From Fimbriimonadaceae bacterium (GTDB lineage: Bacteria > Armatimonadota > Fimbriimonadia > Fimbriimonadales > Fimbriimonadaceae), in the NCBI GenBank assembly GCA_024710805.1, contig JANJUB010000172.1, positions 1 to 47,208 of the forward strand: a stretch of 47,208 bases of DNA, in the 5' to 3' direction. The notes beneath the pieces were generated by a model. It searched no databases. It worked only from the letters and a program-made list of their open reading frames with translations, and was not told where the DNA came from. Shown piece after piece: positions 16,639 to 24,186 of this stretch. The translations under genes were made by a program, and so were the position numbers. Positions within the stretch are counted from its first letter, which is position 1. The number at the start of each line of letters is the position of its first letter.

Positions 16639-17376
16639 CTACGTCGTATCCTTGGCCAACCGCTTGGCCTTGCCCAACAGCCGCAGCTTGACCAGATCGA
16701 TGAGCGACTTTGGCACGTCTCGCCACATGACGACCTTGGAGCCCTCTTGGTGCGACCAGCGAATCGGCACCTCGGCGATCTCGTAGCCGAGATCGCGAGC
16801 GATCATCAGCGATTCAAAGTCGAAGCTGAATCCATTCAGCTTGCAGCGCGAGAACACGTCCTCGGCGACGTCGGCTCGGAACAGCTTGAACCCGCACTGG
16901 GTGTCTTGAATCCCGGGCACGGCGAGAGCCTGGATCAGCTTGTTGGCGAGGCGTCCCAGCATCTCGCGGTAGAGGGGCTGCCGCTTCTCGAGCCGACTCT
17001 CCCGCATCGGACGCGAGCCGATCGCAATTGGCGCTTTCTCGACCGCGGGCCACAACTTCTCAATTTCCTCGATTGGCGCGGCAAGGTCGGCATCGGAGAA
17101 CAGCTTCCACTCGCCTTCGCACTCGACCATGCCTCGGCGCACGACAAACCCCTTGCCGCGGTTGGGGATCGACTCAATCAATCGAAACCGATCGTCGGAT
17201 GTGATGAAGTTTCGGACCATTTCGTTGGTCTCATCCTTGCTGCCGTCACTCACGACGGTCACCGTCCACGTGTAGGGCTGGGCGGCCAGATACTCACGCA
17301 CCCGCTCTAAGGTGGGCAGGATGCGGGCGGCTTCGTTATAGGCCGGGATGACCACGGCGAGTCGCGGAATAGCCAA
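16639..17376 (-). CDS. Family 2 glycosyltransferase, dolichyl-/polyprenyl-phosphate glucosyltransferase type
   Basis: The 245-residue GT-A enzyme has LAVVIPAYNEAARILPTLE at the N-terminus, VVSDGSKDETNE, the nucleotide-sugar/metal motif FSDADLA and QDTQCGFKLFRADVAEDVF, a pattern typical of dolichyl-phosphate beta-glucosyltransferases (ALG5/GtrB-like). It probably transfers a hexose from a UDP-sugar to a polyprenyl phosphate at the cytoplasmic face. It has no C-terminal membrane helices, unlike GtrB. The start is a TTG at 17376. It is paired with the methyltransferase downstream, and 12 bases separate it from the membrane protein upstream. Confidence 0.88.
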   Translation of the reverse strand: MAIPRLAVVIPAYNEAARILPTLERVREYLAAQPYTWTVTVVSDGSKDETNEMVRNFITSDDRFRLIESIPNRGKGFVVRRGMVECEGEWKLFSDADLAAPIEEIEKLWPAVEKAPIAIGSRPMRESRLEKRQPLYREMLGRLANKLIQALAVPGIQDTQCGFKLFRADVAEDVFSRCKLNGFSFDFESLMIARDLGYEIAEVPIRWSHQEGSKVVMWRDVPKSLIDLVKLRLLGKAKRLAKDTT

Positions 17377-17388
17377 GGCTTGCCGATT

Positions 17389-17907
17389 CTACCGCTCGTC
17401 GGGTTCGCTGGGTCCAGGACCGGCGGCGTTGATGAAGCTGCGGAAGCGATCAGCACCGATGATTAGCGCCAGCGACACGGCAATCAAGAACGAGTAGGCG
17501 ATCAACTGACCCGTCACGGTGGGGTCGGGCGCGGGACTTCGCTTTAGGTCCATGTAGTAAGCGAGCGAGGGAAGGTGGGTGATGAGCGTGACCAAGCCAA
17601 TCGATCGGTAGGCGAGGCTGGGCCAAGACGAACCTCGAGTCACCGGCGGGGTCCGCTGGTCGGAGAGCAATCCGGCGACCCAGCTGGCATGGACCCAGAG
17701 CACGTAGCACGCAGCCAGGTTGATGAGCGAGGCGGCTAGGGCCGAAGCAGGTGTCCAGGCATAGAGGGCCAGGTAACGCGGGACTTCGCCGTACAACTGG
17801 AAGGCTTGGTAGGTTGCGAACGCGTTCGAGGCACCGTAGACGCCGTGAACGAGCAGATAGACCGCCAGGAGCCGCGACCCCATAAAAGCCCAAGCACGCG
17901 CTTCCAT
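17389..17907 (-). CDS. Hypothetical integral membrane protein
   Basis: The product (about 172 residues) has four likely transmembrane helices (RLLAVYLLVHGVYG, ALAASLINLAACYVLWV, IGLVTLITHLPSLAYY, IAYSFLIAVSLALIIG) and a short Pro-rich tail. I do not recognise the family. The frame is open upstream into the ferredoxin gene; the ATG at 17907 is the first start beyond that gene, and ATG 17886 is an alternative. It is 34 bases downstream of the ferredoxin gene and just upstream of the GT2 gene, so it may be co-transcribed with both. Confidence 0.6.
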   Translation of the reverse strand: MEARAWAFMGSRLLAVYLLVHGVYGASNAFATYQAFQLYGEVPRYLALYAWTPASALAASLINLAACYVLWVHASWVAGLLSDQRTPPVTRGSSWPSLAYRSIGLVTLITHLPSLAYYMDLKRSPAPDPTVTGQLIAYSFLIAVSLALIIGADRFRSFINAAGPGPSEPDER

Positions 17908-17941
17908 GAAGCAAGAGACGCGGGCGGAGCCGAGGAGGGAC

Positions 17942-18193
17942 CTACTTCTGACCAGACAGCTTTCGGCCGATTTCCGCGTTGCGCTCAATGTAGTCGCGCA
18001 GGTTGGGCGGAACGTCGCTATCCACGAAAATCGCGGTGACCGGACACTCGGGCTCGCATAGGCCGCAGTCGATGCACTCGTCCGGGTTGATGTAGACCAT
18101 GTCGTCGCCTTCGTAAATGCAGTCCACCGGGCACACGGTCATGCAGGACTTGTCTTTCACGCCAATGCAGGCTTCGGTCACAACGTATGGCAT
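17942..18193 (-). CDS. fdxA: 7Fe ferredoxin ([3Fe-4S][4Fe-4S])
   Basis: The 83-residue electron carrier begins MPYVVTEACIGVKDKSC. Cys9, Cys17 and Cys50 would hold the [3Fe-4S] cluster, and Cys21, Cys40, Cys43 and Cys46 the [4Fe-4S] cluster, the spacing of the FdxA family of Actinobacteria, Thermus and proteobacteria. The conserved PVDCIYEGDDMVYINPDEC and the ECPVTAIF segment are both present. The frame is open to 18232, but the family start is the ATG at 18193. CACAAT lies 6 bases before it. It is divergent from an Fe-S carrier gene, so both may answer to iron or oxidative stress. Confidence 0.93.
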   Translation of the reverse strand: MPYVVTEACIGVKDKSCMTVCPVDCIYEGDDMVYINPDECIDCGLCEPECPVTAIFVDSDVPPNLRDYIERNAEIGRKLSGQK

Positions 18194-18251
18194 CAATAGA
18201 TTGTGGCATACGATTCTGGCGGGACGCCGCACTCAGCGAGCCTGTGTCGTA

Positions 18252-18257
18252 TACAAT
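18252..18257 (+). promoter_or_regulatory. -10 box of the A-type carrier gene
   Basis: TACAAT is followed by a 28-base leader containing GGAG (18269-18272) before ATG 18286, so this gene has a conventional leader and Shine-Dalgarno. Confidence 0.4.
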
Positions 18258-18285
18258 AGAGAGGAATCTGGAGTAACAAGTCAAG

Positions 18286-18660
18286 ATGATCACCCTAACC
18301 CCCCGCGCCCTTACCGAGTTGAAGGATTTGATGGAATCGCAAGGCAACCCCAGTGCCGCCCTTAGAGTCTGGGTCGCCGGCGGTGGATGCTCAGGATTAT
18401 CTTACGGAATGGCGCTCGATGAAGGGCAGCCGGACGCGGAAGATGAGCTGTTCGAGCAAGAGGGCGTGAAGATCGTGGTCGATCCGCTGAGCCTTAAGTA
18501 CATGACCGGAAGCAGCGTCGACTACGTCGATGACGCGATGGGCGGCGGCTTCAAGATCGAGAACCCGAACGCGACCAGCTCGTGCGGTTGCGGATCCTCC
18601 TTCAAGACCGAGGATTCGGAAGCCGGAGCCGGTGGTTGCGGTAGCTGCGGTTGCCGCTAA
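18286..18660 (+). CDS. erpA: A-type iron-sulfur cluster carrier (ErpA/IscA/SufA family)
   Basis: The 124-residue HesB/IscA fold protein delivers Fe-S clusters to apo-enzymes. It has the three required Cys: Cys35 in GGGCSGLSYG and the pair in SSCGCG about residue 100. YVDDAMGGGFKIENPNA is the family motif between them. The C-terminus is unusual: about 20 extra residues end in GGCGSCGCR, adding three more Cys after the normal stop point. Which A-type subtype it is cannot be settled, so the symbol is approximate. It is divergent from fdxA. Its TAA stop overlaps the stop of the convergent HD-GYP gene. Confidence 0.88.
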   Translation: MITLTPRALTELKDLMESQGNPSAALRVWVAGGGCSGLSYGMALDEGQPDAEDELFEQEGVKIVVDPLSLKYMTGSSVDYVDDAMGGGFKIENPNATSSCGCGSSFKTEDSEAGAGGCGSCGCR

Positions 18661-19871
18661 GCGGCGCGCTCCGCTGATCCGTCAAGGAGTCCTTCTCGTC
18701 GAAGGATGACTTCCCACGTCGCGACCAAGTCGGGGTCGGTACTGCCTCGCATCACGGCTTTTCTCAGCTCGTCCAGAGCCTGCTGAGGTGTCATCGCGTG
18801 CCGATAGGCGCGGGTCGAGGTCATGGCGTCGTACATATCGGCGATCGTCGCAATGCGTACGAGCAGCGGGATCTCATCACCGCTGAGCCCATCGGGATAG
18901 CCACGGCCGTTGAGCTGTTCATGGTGCCATCGGACAATGGGAATGCAGTCTTTAAAGTGGGGAATGTCCTGAATCACATTGGCCCCAATGATCGGATGGC
19001 GCCGGATGATCTCGAACTCATCGTCGGTGAGACCCGAAGGTTTGGTGAGGATATGGTCGGGGATGCCGATCTTGCCGATGTCGTGGAGCAAAGTGCCCAT
19101 CCGCAACGTGATGCGATCCGCCTCAGAGATCCCGATCTCGTCCGCTAGCTTCAGCGCGTAGCGCATGACGCGCTCGGTGTGGCCAGCGGTGTACGGGTCC
19201 TTCGCTTCGATCGCTTTGACAAGGGATCGCACCATGGCCTCGAGATTGGCTTCGAGTTGATCGTACGTCTCAGTTAAGATCCGGTTCTTGTCTTGAAGCG
19301 CGATCGCGGCTTGCTTTGCTTCGGATACATCCAAGTTAAAGCCGATAAAGTGCTCCAGTTCTCCGTCTGGCTTGTAGACCGGGACACTACGCCACTCGAG
19401 GAACCGTTCGCCGGTGGCCGAGTCGTTCACCCGGTATTCGATGCGGATGGGCTCCTCGCGAGCCTCCCCTTCATGGATTTGCCATTGGACCAACGGAAGT
19501 TCCTCGGCGGGCACGGCGCGGGCGAAAGCCTGCTCCGCTGTGATTCCGGGTTCCCGCATGAGTTGCTCGTCCCAAGCCCAGTTCGTACTGACAAACCGCC
19601 CTTCGCTACGAATGAAGAGTCCGATGGGCAAGTTTTCGACGAGTCGGGCATAGGATGACTCGAGGCTGCTCGCTTGGTTCTTGACGACCTGCAACTCAAG
19701 GTGTTGATGATGGGCGCGATGCAGTGATATCGCAAGTCCAAGGAGGAACAATCCGAGCGCTCCCCAAAGCAGCGGTTCCGTGCGGACGAGCGCATGAGCA
19801 GACGCCGCCCCTGCGGCCAGACCGGCTGCACAGGCGATCAACAATCTTCCGACGCTGCACGATCCCTTCAT
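18657..19871 (-). CDS. Membrane PAS/HD-GYP protein, probable cyclic-di-GMP phosphodiesterase
   Basis: The 404-residue protein has two N-terminal membrane helices (residues 8-50), a coiled linker, a PAS domain (ARLVENLPIGLFIRSEGRFV to HFIGFNLDVSEAK) and an HD-GYP domain. Catalytic features are all visible: HTERVMRYA, the HD pair in LLHDIGKIGIPDH, WHHEQLNGRGYPDGL with the GYP signature, and IADMYDAMTSTRAYR. The family hydrolyses cyclic-di-GMP and so affects motility and biofilm; activity here is inferred from motifs. The sensed signal is unknown. It ends by overlapping the convergent erpA stop. Confidence 0.92.
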   Translation of the reverse strand: MKGSCSVGRLLIACAAGLAAGAASAHALVRTEPLLWGALGLFLLGLAISLHRAHHQHLELQVVKNQASSLESSYARLVENLPIGLFIRSEGRFVSTNWAWDEQLMREPGITAEQAFARAVPAEELPLVQWQIHEGEAREEPIRIEYRVNDSATGERFLEWRSVPVYKPDGELEHFIGFNLDVSEAKQAAIALQDKNRILTETYDQLEANLEAMVRSLVKAIEAKDPYTAGHTERVMRYALKLADEIGISEADRITLRMGTLLHDIGKIGIPDHILTKPSGLTDDEFEIIRRHPIIGANVIQDIPHFKDCIPIVRWHHEQLNGRGYPDGLSGDEIPLLVRIATIADMYDAMTSTRAYRHAMTPQQALDELRKAVMRGSTDPDLVATWEVILRREGLLDGSAERAA

Positions 19872-19928
19872 GGCGGGTGCGCTCTCCCACGTAGGATTGT
19901 CGGCAGCTTCGGTTGAACTGCATCACCC

Positions 19929-19968
19929 CAAAAAAGAGGGCGCCACCCGTTTGGGGTGACGCCCTCTC
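19929..19968 (-). terminator. Intrinsic terminator of the stalk-domain gene
   Basis: On the minus strand a long GC-rich stem (GAGGGCG...CGCCCTC with one mismatch) is closed by a short loop and followed directly by TTTTTT. It lies 19 bases after the stop of the 19987-21420 gene. This is the strongest terminator on this strand. Confidence 0.85.
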
Positions 19969-19986
19969 TTCGCTTTTAGCGAGTTT

Positions 19987-21420
19987 TTAGCTCTTCTTCT
20001 TGGTAATGAGCACGTGGCCGGTCTCCGGATCGAAGTCCACTTCGACATCCAGACTCTCCCGAATGAAGGACAGCGGAACGATCGTGCGGCCCCGCTCGAT
20101 GAAGGCGGCGAGCTCCATCGACACCTCGATCTTGTTCACGAGCGCACTGCGCTCGCCGACCTTGATGTAGACATCCTTGCCCATTCCCGACGCGGTGAGC
20201 ACTTTCGACAGGTTCTCCCAATCGACCTTGCCGCCCGCCTGCTCAAAGAGCGCACGGAACGGGGTGAGGGCGACGCCGTCTTGTACTCGAGGCTGGACGT
20301 CGAACTCGACCAAGGCGGAGTTCAACATGATATTGAACGTGCCGATGTTCGGAAGTCGCTGACCCTTCTCAATGGAAATTCGACCGGTGCCCATCGTCGC
20401 GGCGGTGGTGACGCCATTGGTCTTCGGGTTGCTGACCTTAACGTCGATCGCACCTTTAAGGCTGTTTGCCGGCTTGGTGTTCTGCGCGATCGTGGTTACG
20501 CCAGGGGTTACGTTGCGGGCACCCATGCTGACCGCCTGGCCGCTATCCATCGTCTTGAGCGTGGTGCGCGGTGCGGTGATGGGCTTGACATCGTTGGCCG
20601 CTTGAGTTGCGGCAATCGTCGGGACGACGGTGGTCGTCGCCGTTACAGCGGCCGAGGTTCCCGTAGTCGGCTTCACCGGGGTAGGAGTGGCGACCGCCGG
20701 TTTCGGAGTGGGTACGGCTACCTTGGGCTCGACCTTAGGCTCAACCTTGGGCTCCGGCACGCGGTTGGTGCGTCCGCCGGGGTTGTTGACGAACACTTTC
20801 ACCTTGCGGGTCTTGAACGTGTTGCTCGTATCGTCCACAACCCAGGCCTCGACCTCGTGCCAGCCATTGGCTTCACGAGACGTATCCCAGATGAACGAGA
20901 ACGGAGCGACGTTGGTCATCGACCGGAACTGGCCGTTGATGAAGAAGCTGACATAGCTGTTGCGCATGTCGCGGCCGAATCCGACCTTGATCTCCATGGG
21001 CCCCATGACGGTGGCGCCGACCTTGGGCTGAACCAAGTAAACAGGGCCACGGTCACCCACGTCGGTGGTAACGATGCTGCGCTCGGTTCCGAGAAGGCGG
21101 CCGTCCTTGTCGAAAAGACGAACTTCGATTTCGTTGTCGCCCTCGCTGAGCAGGCTAGGATCGAGCGTGAAGCTCGTCTCCCCCTTCTTGCTCTTGGCAT
21201 CCACGGCGCGGGTTCCAAAACTCGTCCCGTTCACCCGAAGTTCAACCATCGCCGCGGCGACGCCGCTGAAGCGAATGTTGAGCGTCGGGCTGTTCTGCGC
21301 TCGGTCGATGAGAATCTTGGCCTCATCGACGGGAAGCGCGAGAGCGACCGCGTTGGCCGACAGCATGGAAAGCCCGGCAAGCATGCCGAGCGATGCGATC
21401 AATGTCTTCTTGGTACCCAT
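19987..21420 (-). CDS. Secreted stalk-domain (copper amine oxidase N-like) protein with Ig-like domain
   Basis: The 477-residue product has a signal peptide (MGTKKTLIASLGMLAGLSML...ANAVA), an Ig-like domain (about residues 30-210, ending FKTRKVKVFVN), a Pro/Thr/Val-rich linker with the short repeat EPKVEPKVEPKV, and a C-terminal stalk domain of the CuAO_N1 type (VALTPFRALFEQAGGKVDWE through TIVPLSFIRESLDVEVDFD). In other bacteria such domains are found in cell-wall and surface proteins; no enzyme activity is expected. The ATG at 21420 follows AGAGGGG and gives the signal peptide, so it is preferred over 21456. It has its own promoter and terminator, so it is probably a single-gene unit and well expressed. 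Confidence 0.82.
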   Translation of the reverse strand: MGTKKTLIASLGMLAGLSMLSANAVALALPVDEAKILIDRAQNSPTLNIRFSGVAAAMVELRVNGTSFGTRAVDAKSKKGETSFTLDPSLLSEGDNEIEVRLFDKDGRLLGTERSIVTTDVGDRGPVYLVQPKVGATVMGPMEIKVGFGRDMRNSYVSFFINGQFRSMTNVAPFSFIWDTSREANGWHEVEAWVVDDTSNTFKTRKVKVFVNNPGGRTNRVPEPKVEPKVEPKVAVPTPKPAVATPTPVKPTTGTSAAVTATTTVVPTIAATQAANDVKPITAPRTTLKTMDSGQAVSMGARNVTPGVTTIAQNTKPANSLKGAIDVKVSNPKTNGVTTAATMGTGRISIEKGQRLPNIGTFNIMLNSALVEFDVQPRVQDGVALTPFRALFEQAGGKVDWENLSKVLTASGMGKDVYIKVGERSALVNKIEVSMELAAFIERGRTIVPLSFIRESLDVEVDFDPETGHVLITKKKS

Positions 21421-21459
21421 AACCCCTCTTTCGGCAGCCCGCACTGCCAACGACACTCT

Positions 21460-21489
21460 ACGTTACATCGGAAAGGACAGGAAAGTCAA
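21460..21489 (-). promoter_or_regulatory. Promoter of the stalk-domain gene
   Basis: TTGACT (21489-21484) and TAACGT (21465-21460) are 18 bases apart on the minus strand. Transcription would begin near 21453, giving a leader of about 33 bases that includes the AGAGGGG ribosome binding site. Confidence 0.5.
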
Positions 21490-21530
21490 GGGGAAAGGTT
21501 CGGTTGAGTTCGGCAATTGGTGCTTATTGG

Positions 21531-21594
21531 CCTGATCTGGCCCAGATCAGGACGGATTGGCTCGGTTAGCTCGGTTTTGCTAGGATTGGCTCGG
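21531..21594. repeat. 21-bp palindrome followed by a 12-bp direct repeat
   Basis: CCTGATCTGG-c-CCAGATCAGG (21531-21551) is a perfect 10-bp inverted repeat with a single-base centre. It is followed by two copies of GGATTGGCTCGG (21554-21565 and 21583-21594). All lie in the 220-bp region between the stalk-gene promoter and tRNA-Tyr, where no protein gene is evident. Confidence 0.6.
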
Positions 21595-21683
21595 AAGCGT
21601 GTGGGCGGGCCCGAACGAACCGCCCCCAGAACGCGAACCAGCCTGTTCCTGAGCGTCCCCGGCCCGGTCGCCGAGAATTCGGG

Positions 21684-21689
21684 TATAAA
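21684..21689 (+). promoter_or_regulatory. -10 box of the tRNA-Tyr/tRNA-Thr unit
   Basis: TATAAA lies 13 bases before the 5' end of tRNA-Tyr. There is no clear -35. Confidence 0.4.
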
Positions 21690-21702
21690 AGCGCGTCCGT
21701 CT

Positions 21703-21788
21703 GGGGAGTTGCCCGAGTGGCCAATGGGAACAGACTGTAAATCTGTCGGCTGAAGCCTACGTAGTTTCGAATCCTACACTCCCCACCA
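21703..21788 (+). tRNA. tRNA-Tyr (anticodon GUA)
   Basis: Acceptor GGGGAGT pairs with ACTCCCC. The anticodon stem ACAGA/TCTGT holds loop CTGTAAA (anticodon GTA). A long variable arm (class II) is present as expected for tRNA-Tyr, and CCA is encoded at 21786-21788. Confidence 0.95.
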
Positions 21789-21795
21789 GACAAAT

Positions 21796-21870
21796 GCCCT
21801 CGTAGCTCAGCGGCAGAGCACTTCTTTGGTAAAGAAGAGGTCACGGGTTCGATTCTCGTCGAGGGCTCCA
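21796..21870 (+). tRNA. tRNA-Thr (anticodon GGU)
   Basis: Acceptor GCCCTCG pairs with CGAGGGC. The anticodon stem CTTCT/AGAAG holds loop TTGGTAA (anticodon GGT, reading ACC/ACU). CCA is encoded at 21868-21870. It is 7 bases after tRNA-Tyr, so the two are probably one transcript. Confidence 0.95.
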
Positions 21871-21928
21871 GAATTCTTGAACCAGATTCCCGGTTCTTGA
21901 CTGAAGCCCGCGAATGAAAGTGGCGAGG

Positions 21929-23515
21929 TCAGATCACCCGCTTCTTGATGTCCAGCAAGACCTCGTTGGCCGCGCGGAGCCCTGCCAGGCAGGCACCTTC
22001 CATGTAGCCCTGCCACGAGTAGAACGAGTCCGCATGTTCGCCGGCGAACTTCAAGGTGCCCACAGCTTCGCCGGACAGGCCCTCGATGCCCGTGAACTGA
22101 CCTGGGCGGTAGCACGTGTACGACCCAAGCGAGAGCGGGTTGCTTGGCCAATGTTCGAGGTGGGCGACGTAGTTGTTGCCGTTCTTCGCGGTTCGAGCTT
22201 TGATGCCAGGAAAGATCACGTCTAGGTCATTCAAGAACGCATTCACTTGCTGCTGAACCTGATTCGTGCGCAACGAGGCCCCGCGAGCACCCGAGGCATA
22301 ATCCGTCAACAATCCTCGGCTGACCGAGTTAGCACGGTTGGTCTCCCACACCGTCTGGACGTTCGGCAGGTCGCTGTAAGCCGTGCCGCTTGCGCCAAAC
22401 TGCGTCTCCCAGTAACGGCCAGCAAAGGCGACCATCGTCTTCGCGTTCATGCCGTAGCCCAGTTCGTCGATGGCGCGTCGCTTATCCGAAGAAAGGCCGA
22501 GTGAGGCATCGAGTTGGACTCCTCGAAGGACGGTGAACGGAATCGCAAGCACCACCGCGTCGGCTTTCTCGGGCACGCTGGAGCCGTTGAAGTACATCAG
22601 GTACTCGCCCGACGCGTTCTTGCCGAGGCGAGTGAGCCTCGCTCCGGTGGTGATCTGGCCATCGAGCTTTCCCGCGAGTCCCTGAATGATGCCGTCGTTG
22701 CCGTCGATCAGGTGGTAGCGTTCGTCGCTAACGCCAAAGGGCTCGAACTTGGACTGCTTGTTCAGACGCATGAAACCCAGGAAGTTCAACGTGCTCTGCT
22801 CGCTGGTCTCAAGTCCGTACTCGGCCAGGTAGGCCTCATTCAGGACGGCTTCGATGAGCGGGTGCCCTTCGCACCTTGAGGCAAAGTAGGTCGCGAGGTC
22901 CGTGTTGTCCAGGTCGCGGTCGGCTTGGTTGCTGATGTAGAAGCTCGCGGCTCCAGAAATGGCCCGAAGATCGGGCTGCATGTTCGCAACCACCGCCCGG
23001 AACTGCTCGACCACCTGCTGCTCGGACCAGTGTTGCCCGAAGAAGTAAAAGGTCTCTTCGCCCGCCCCCCGAATCACCGTCTCCTTGGCGAGGTTGAATT
23101 CGTTGGCGTACGCGAGCATCGCCTTATGTCCGGTGTCGATGAACTCGCCGCCGTTCTCAGCAACCATTCCGGAGACCAGCGTTCGGTTGCTGAAGCAACG
23201 TCCTCCAAGCCGGCTGGAGGCTTCGTACACTCTTGCGGCATAGCCCTTCGTCTTGAGCCGGTCGGCGCAGGCCAGCCCCGATAGACCGCCGCCGATGATG
23301 GCGATTCGCGGAACGCCTGATTGCCCGGCGGCGAAGGTGCCGAGCGGGCTCATAGCGGCACCGGCTACGCCCATCGCGGTCAAGAAGGTGCGGCGGGTGA
23401 TCGCGCGTTCAGCCATGCGGTCGAGAGCTTCCCGGGTGGGAACCTTGTGCGTCTCGCAATATTGGGCAATGCGCAGAGATCGGGTGACTTGGTGGAAGAG
23501 GTTCGTTCGGCTCAT
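21929..23515 (-). CDS. Tat-exported flavin monoamine/L-amino-acid oxidase
   Basis: The 528-residue FAD enzyme should oxidise amines or L-amino acids to imines with release of peroxide. A twin-arginine signal (AITRRTFLTAMGVAGAAM, about residues 38-55) is preceded by an unusually long N-terminal stretch. The FAD-binding motif is IAIIGGGLSGLACADRLKTKG, then EASSRLGGR, and the C-terminal FAD motif is GTLKFAGEHADSFYSWQGYMEGA, the amine-oxidase pattern. The ATG at 23515 is used. A minus-strand TATAAT lies 24 bases upstream. The substrate is unknown. The 3' end faces the tRNA pair. Confidence 0.9.
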   Translation of the reverse strand: MSRTNLFHQVTRSLRIAQYCETHKVPTREALDRMAERAITRRTFLTAMGVAGAAMSPLGTFAAGQSGVPRIAIIGGGLSGLACADRLKTKGYAARVYEASSRLGGRCFSNRTLVSGMVAENGGEFIDTGHKAMLAYANEFNLAKETVIRGAGEETFYFFGQHWSEQQVVEQFRAVVANMQPDLRAISGAASFYISNQADRDLDNTDLATYFASRCEGHPLIEAVLNEAYLAEYGLETSEQSTLNFLGFMRLNKQSKFEPFGVSDERYHLIDGNDGIIQGLAGKLDGQITTGARLTRLGKNASGEYLMYFNGSSVPEKADAVVLAIPFTVLRGVQLDASLGLSSDKRRAIDELGYGMNAKTMVAFAGRYWETQFGASGTAYSDLPNVQTVWETNRANSVSRGLLTDYASGARGASLRTNQVQQQVNAFLNDLDVIFPGIKARTAKNGNNYVAHLEHWPSNPLSLGSYTCYRPGQFTGIEGLSGEAVGTLKFAGEHADSFYSWQGYMEGACLAGLRAANEVLLDIKKRVI

Positions 23516-23539
23516 AGGATTTGCACTCTGAAGAACCAC

Positions 23540-23545
23540 ATTATA
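23540..23545 (-). promoter_or_regulatory. -10 box of the amine oxidase gene
   Basis: A perfect TATAAT on the minus strand, about 24 bases before ATG 23515. There is no good -35, so an activator may be needed. Confidence 0.45.
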
Positions 23546-23641
23546 GGTTCATTTCGAGCCAAATCCGAACGGTGCTTTTACGAGTTGAGACCGACAACTG
23601 AGTTTCGACTCACGTTCCGGGCAGGCCCTGCCAGGTACGGA

Positions 23642-24037
23642 TCACTTCACGACGACTTTGCCGTCGTACATGTCCATGCTACAGGTGAATGGGATCTCAC
23701 CCGCTTCGTCGGGAGTGAAGGCGAACATCACGGACTTGCCAGATTCAACATCTTTGGATTGGTTGAGGGATTTGAAGACGACCGTGCCACCGCAGCCCAG
23801 TTCTTGACCGCCAATGAAGGTCAGCTCCACGGGTTTGCCGCGCTCGACCGTCACGACGCTCGGCGTGTACTTGCCGCCGTCGATGGTGATGGTGGCTCTC
23901 TGAACTCCATCAGCAGTCGTGCTTGTCGTCGGTGTCGGGGTCTCCGTCTGGGAGGTTCCGGCATTGTTCGAGCAACCGGCAATAGCCAAGCCAGCGACGA
24001 CGGGGACGACGATCAGGCTGAACCGTTTTGTACTCAT
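23642..24037 (-). CDS. Cupredoxin-fold lipoprotein, probable periplasmic copper-binding protein
   Basis: The 131-residue protein has a signal peptide ending in lipobox LAIAGC (Cys22), a Thr/Pro-rich spacer and a single cupredoxin domain (ATITIDGGKYTP...DGKVVVK). Possible metal ligands are Cys in LGCGGTVVF and the FTCSMDMYDGK segment, matching the blue-copper-like C-x-M-x-M layout of EfeO/CusA-associated cupredoxins. A very similar domain ends the efflux adaptor at 27630-29990. It probably delivers copper to the efflux pump; this is inferred from the domain and position. GAGG precedes the ATG. A 149-base gap with a hairpin separates it from the pump gene upstream. Confidence 0.82.
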   Translation of the reverse strand: MSTKRFSLIVVPVVAGLAIAGCSNNAGTSQTETPTPTTSTTADGVQRATITIDGGKYTPSVVTVERGKPVELTFIGGQELGCGGTVVFKSLNQSKDVESGKSVMFAFTPDEAGEIPFTCSMDMYDGKVVVK

Positions 24038-24057
24038 AGTTTTTACCTCGATGCTGC

Positions 24058-24091
24058 GGTCGAGTCGAGTTCGCGAAGCTCGACATCGACC
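24058..24091 (-). promoter_or_regulatory. Stem-loop in the leader of the cupredoxin gene
   Basis: GGTCGAGTCGAG and CTCGAC-a-TCGACC form a 12-bp stem with one bulge and a 9-base loop. It lies about 20 bases before the ATG and after the end of the pump gene. It may protect the mRNA end or weaken read-through; there is no T-run. Confidence 0.45.
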
Positions 24092-24186
24092 GCTTCTGGA
24101 TCAGATAGCCCAACTGGGCATCATGCTTCCAATGACGTCTCGAATGCCAAGCTCGTTATCTGCTGGGCCATTCTGAAGTCGCGTGC

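Noticed and set aside
20014-21507. 497-codon frame opposite the stalk-domain gene
   Set aside because: His/Arg/Asp-rich without a domain, whereas the minus-strand gene has a signal peptide, known domains, a promoter and a terminator.
21703-21870. tRNA pair as an attachment site for an integrated element
   Set aside because: No integrase gene and no direct repeat of a tRNA 3' end are present in the window.
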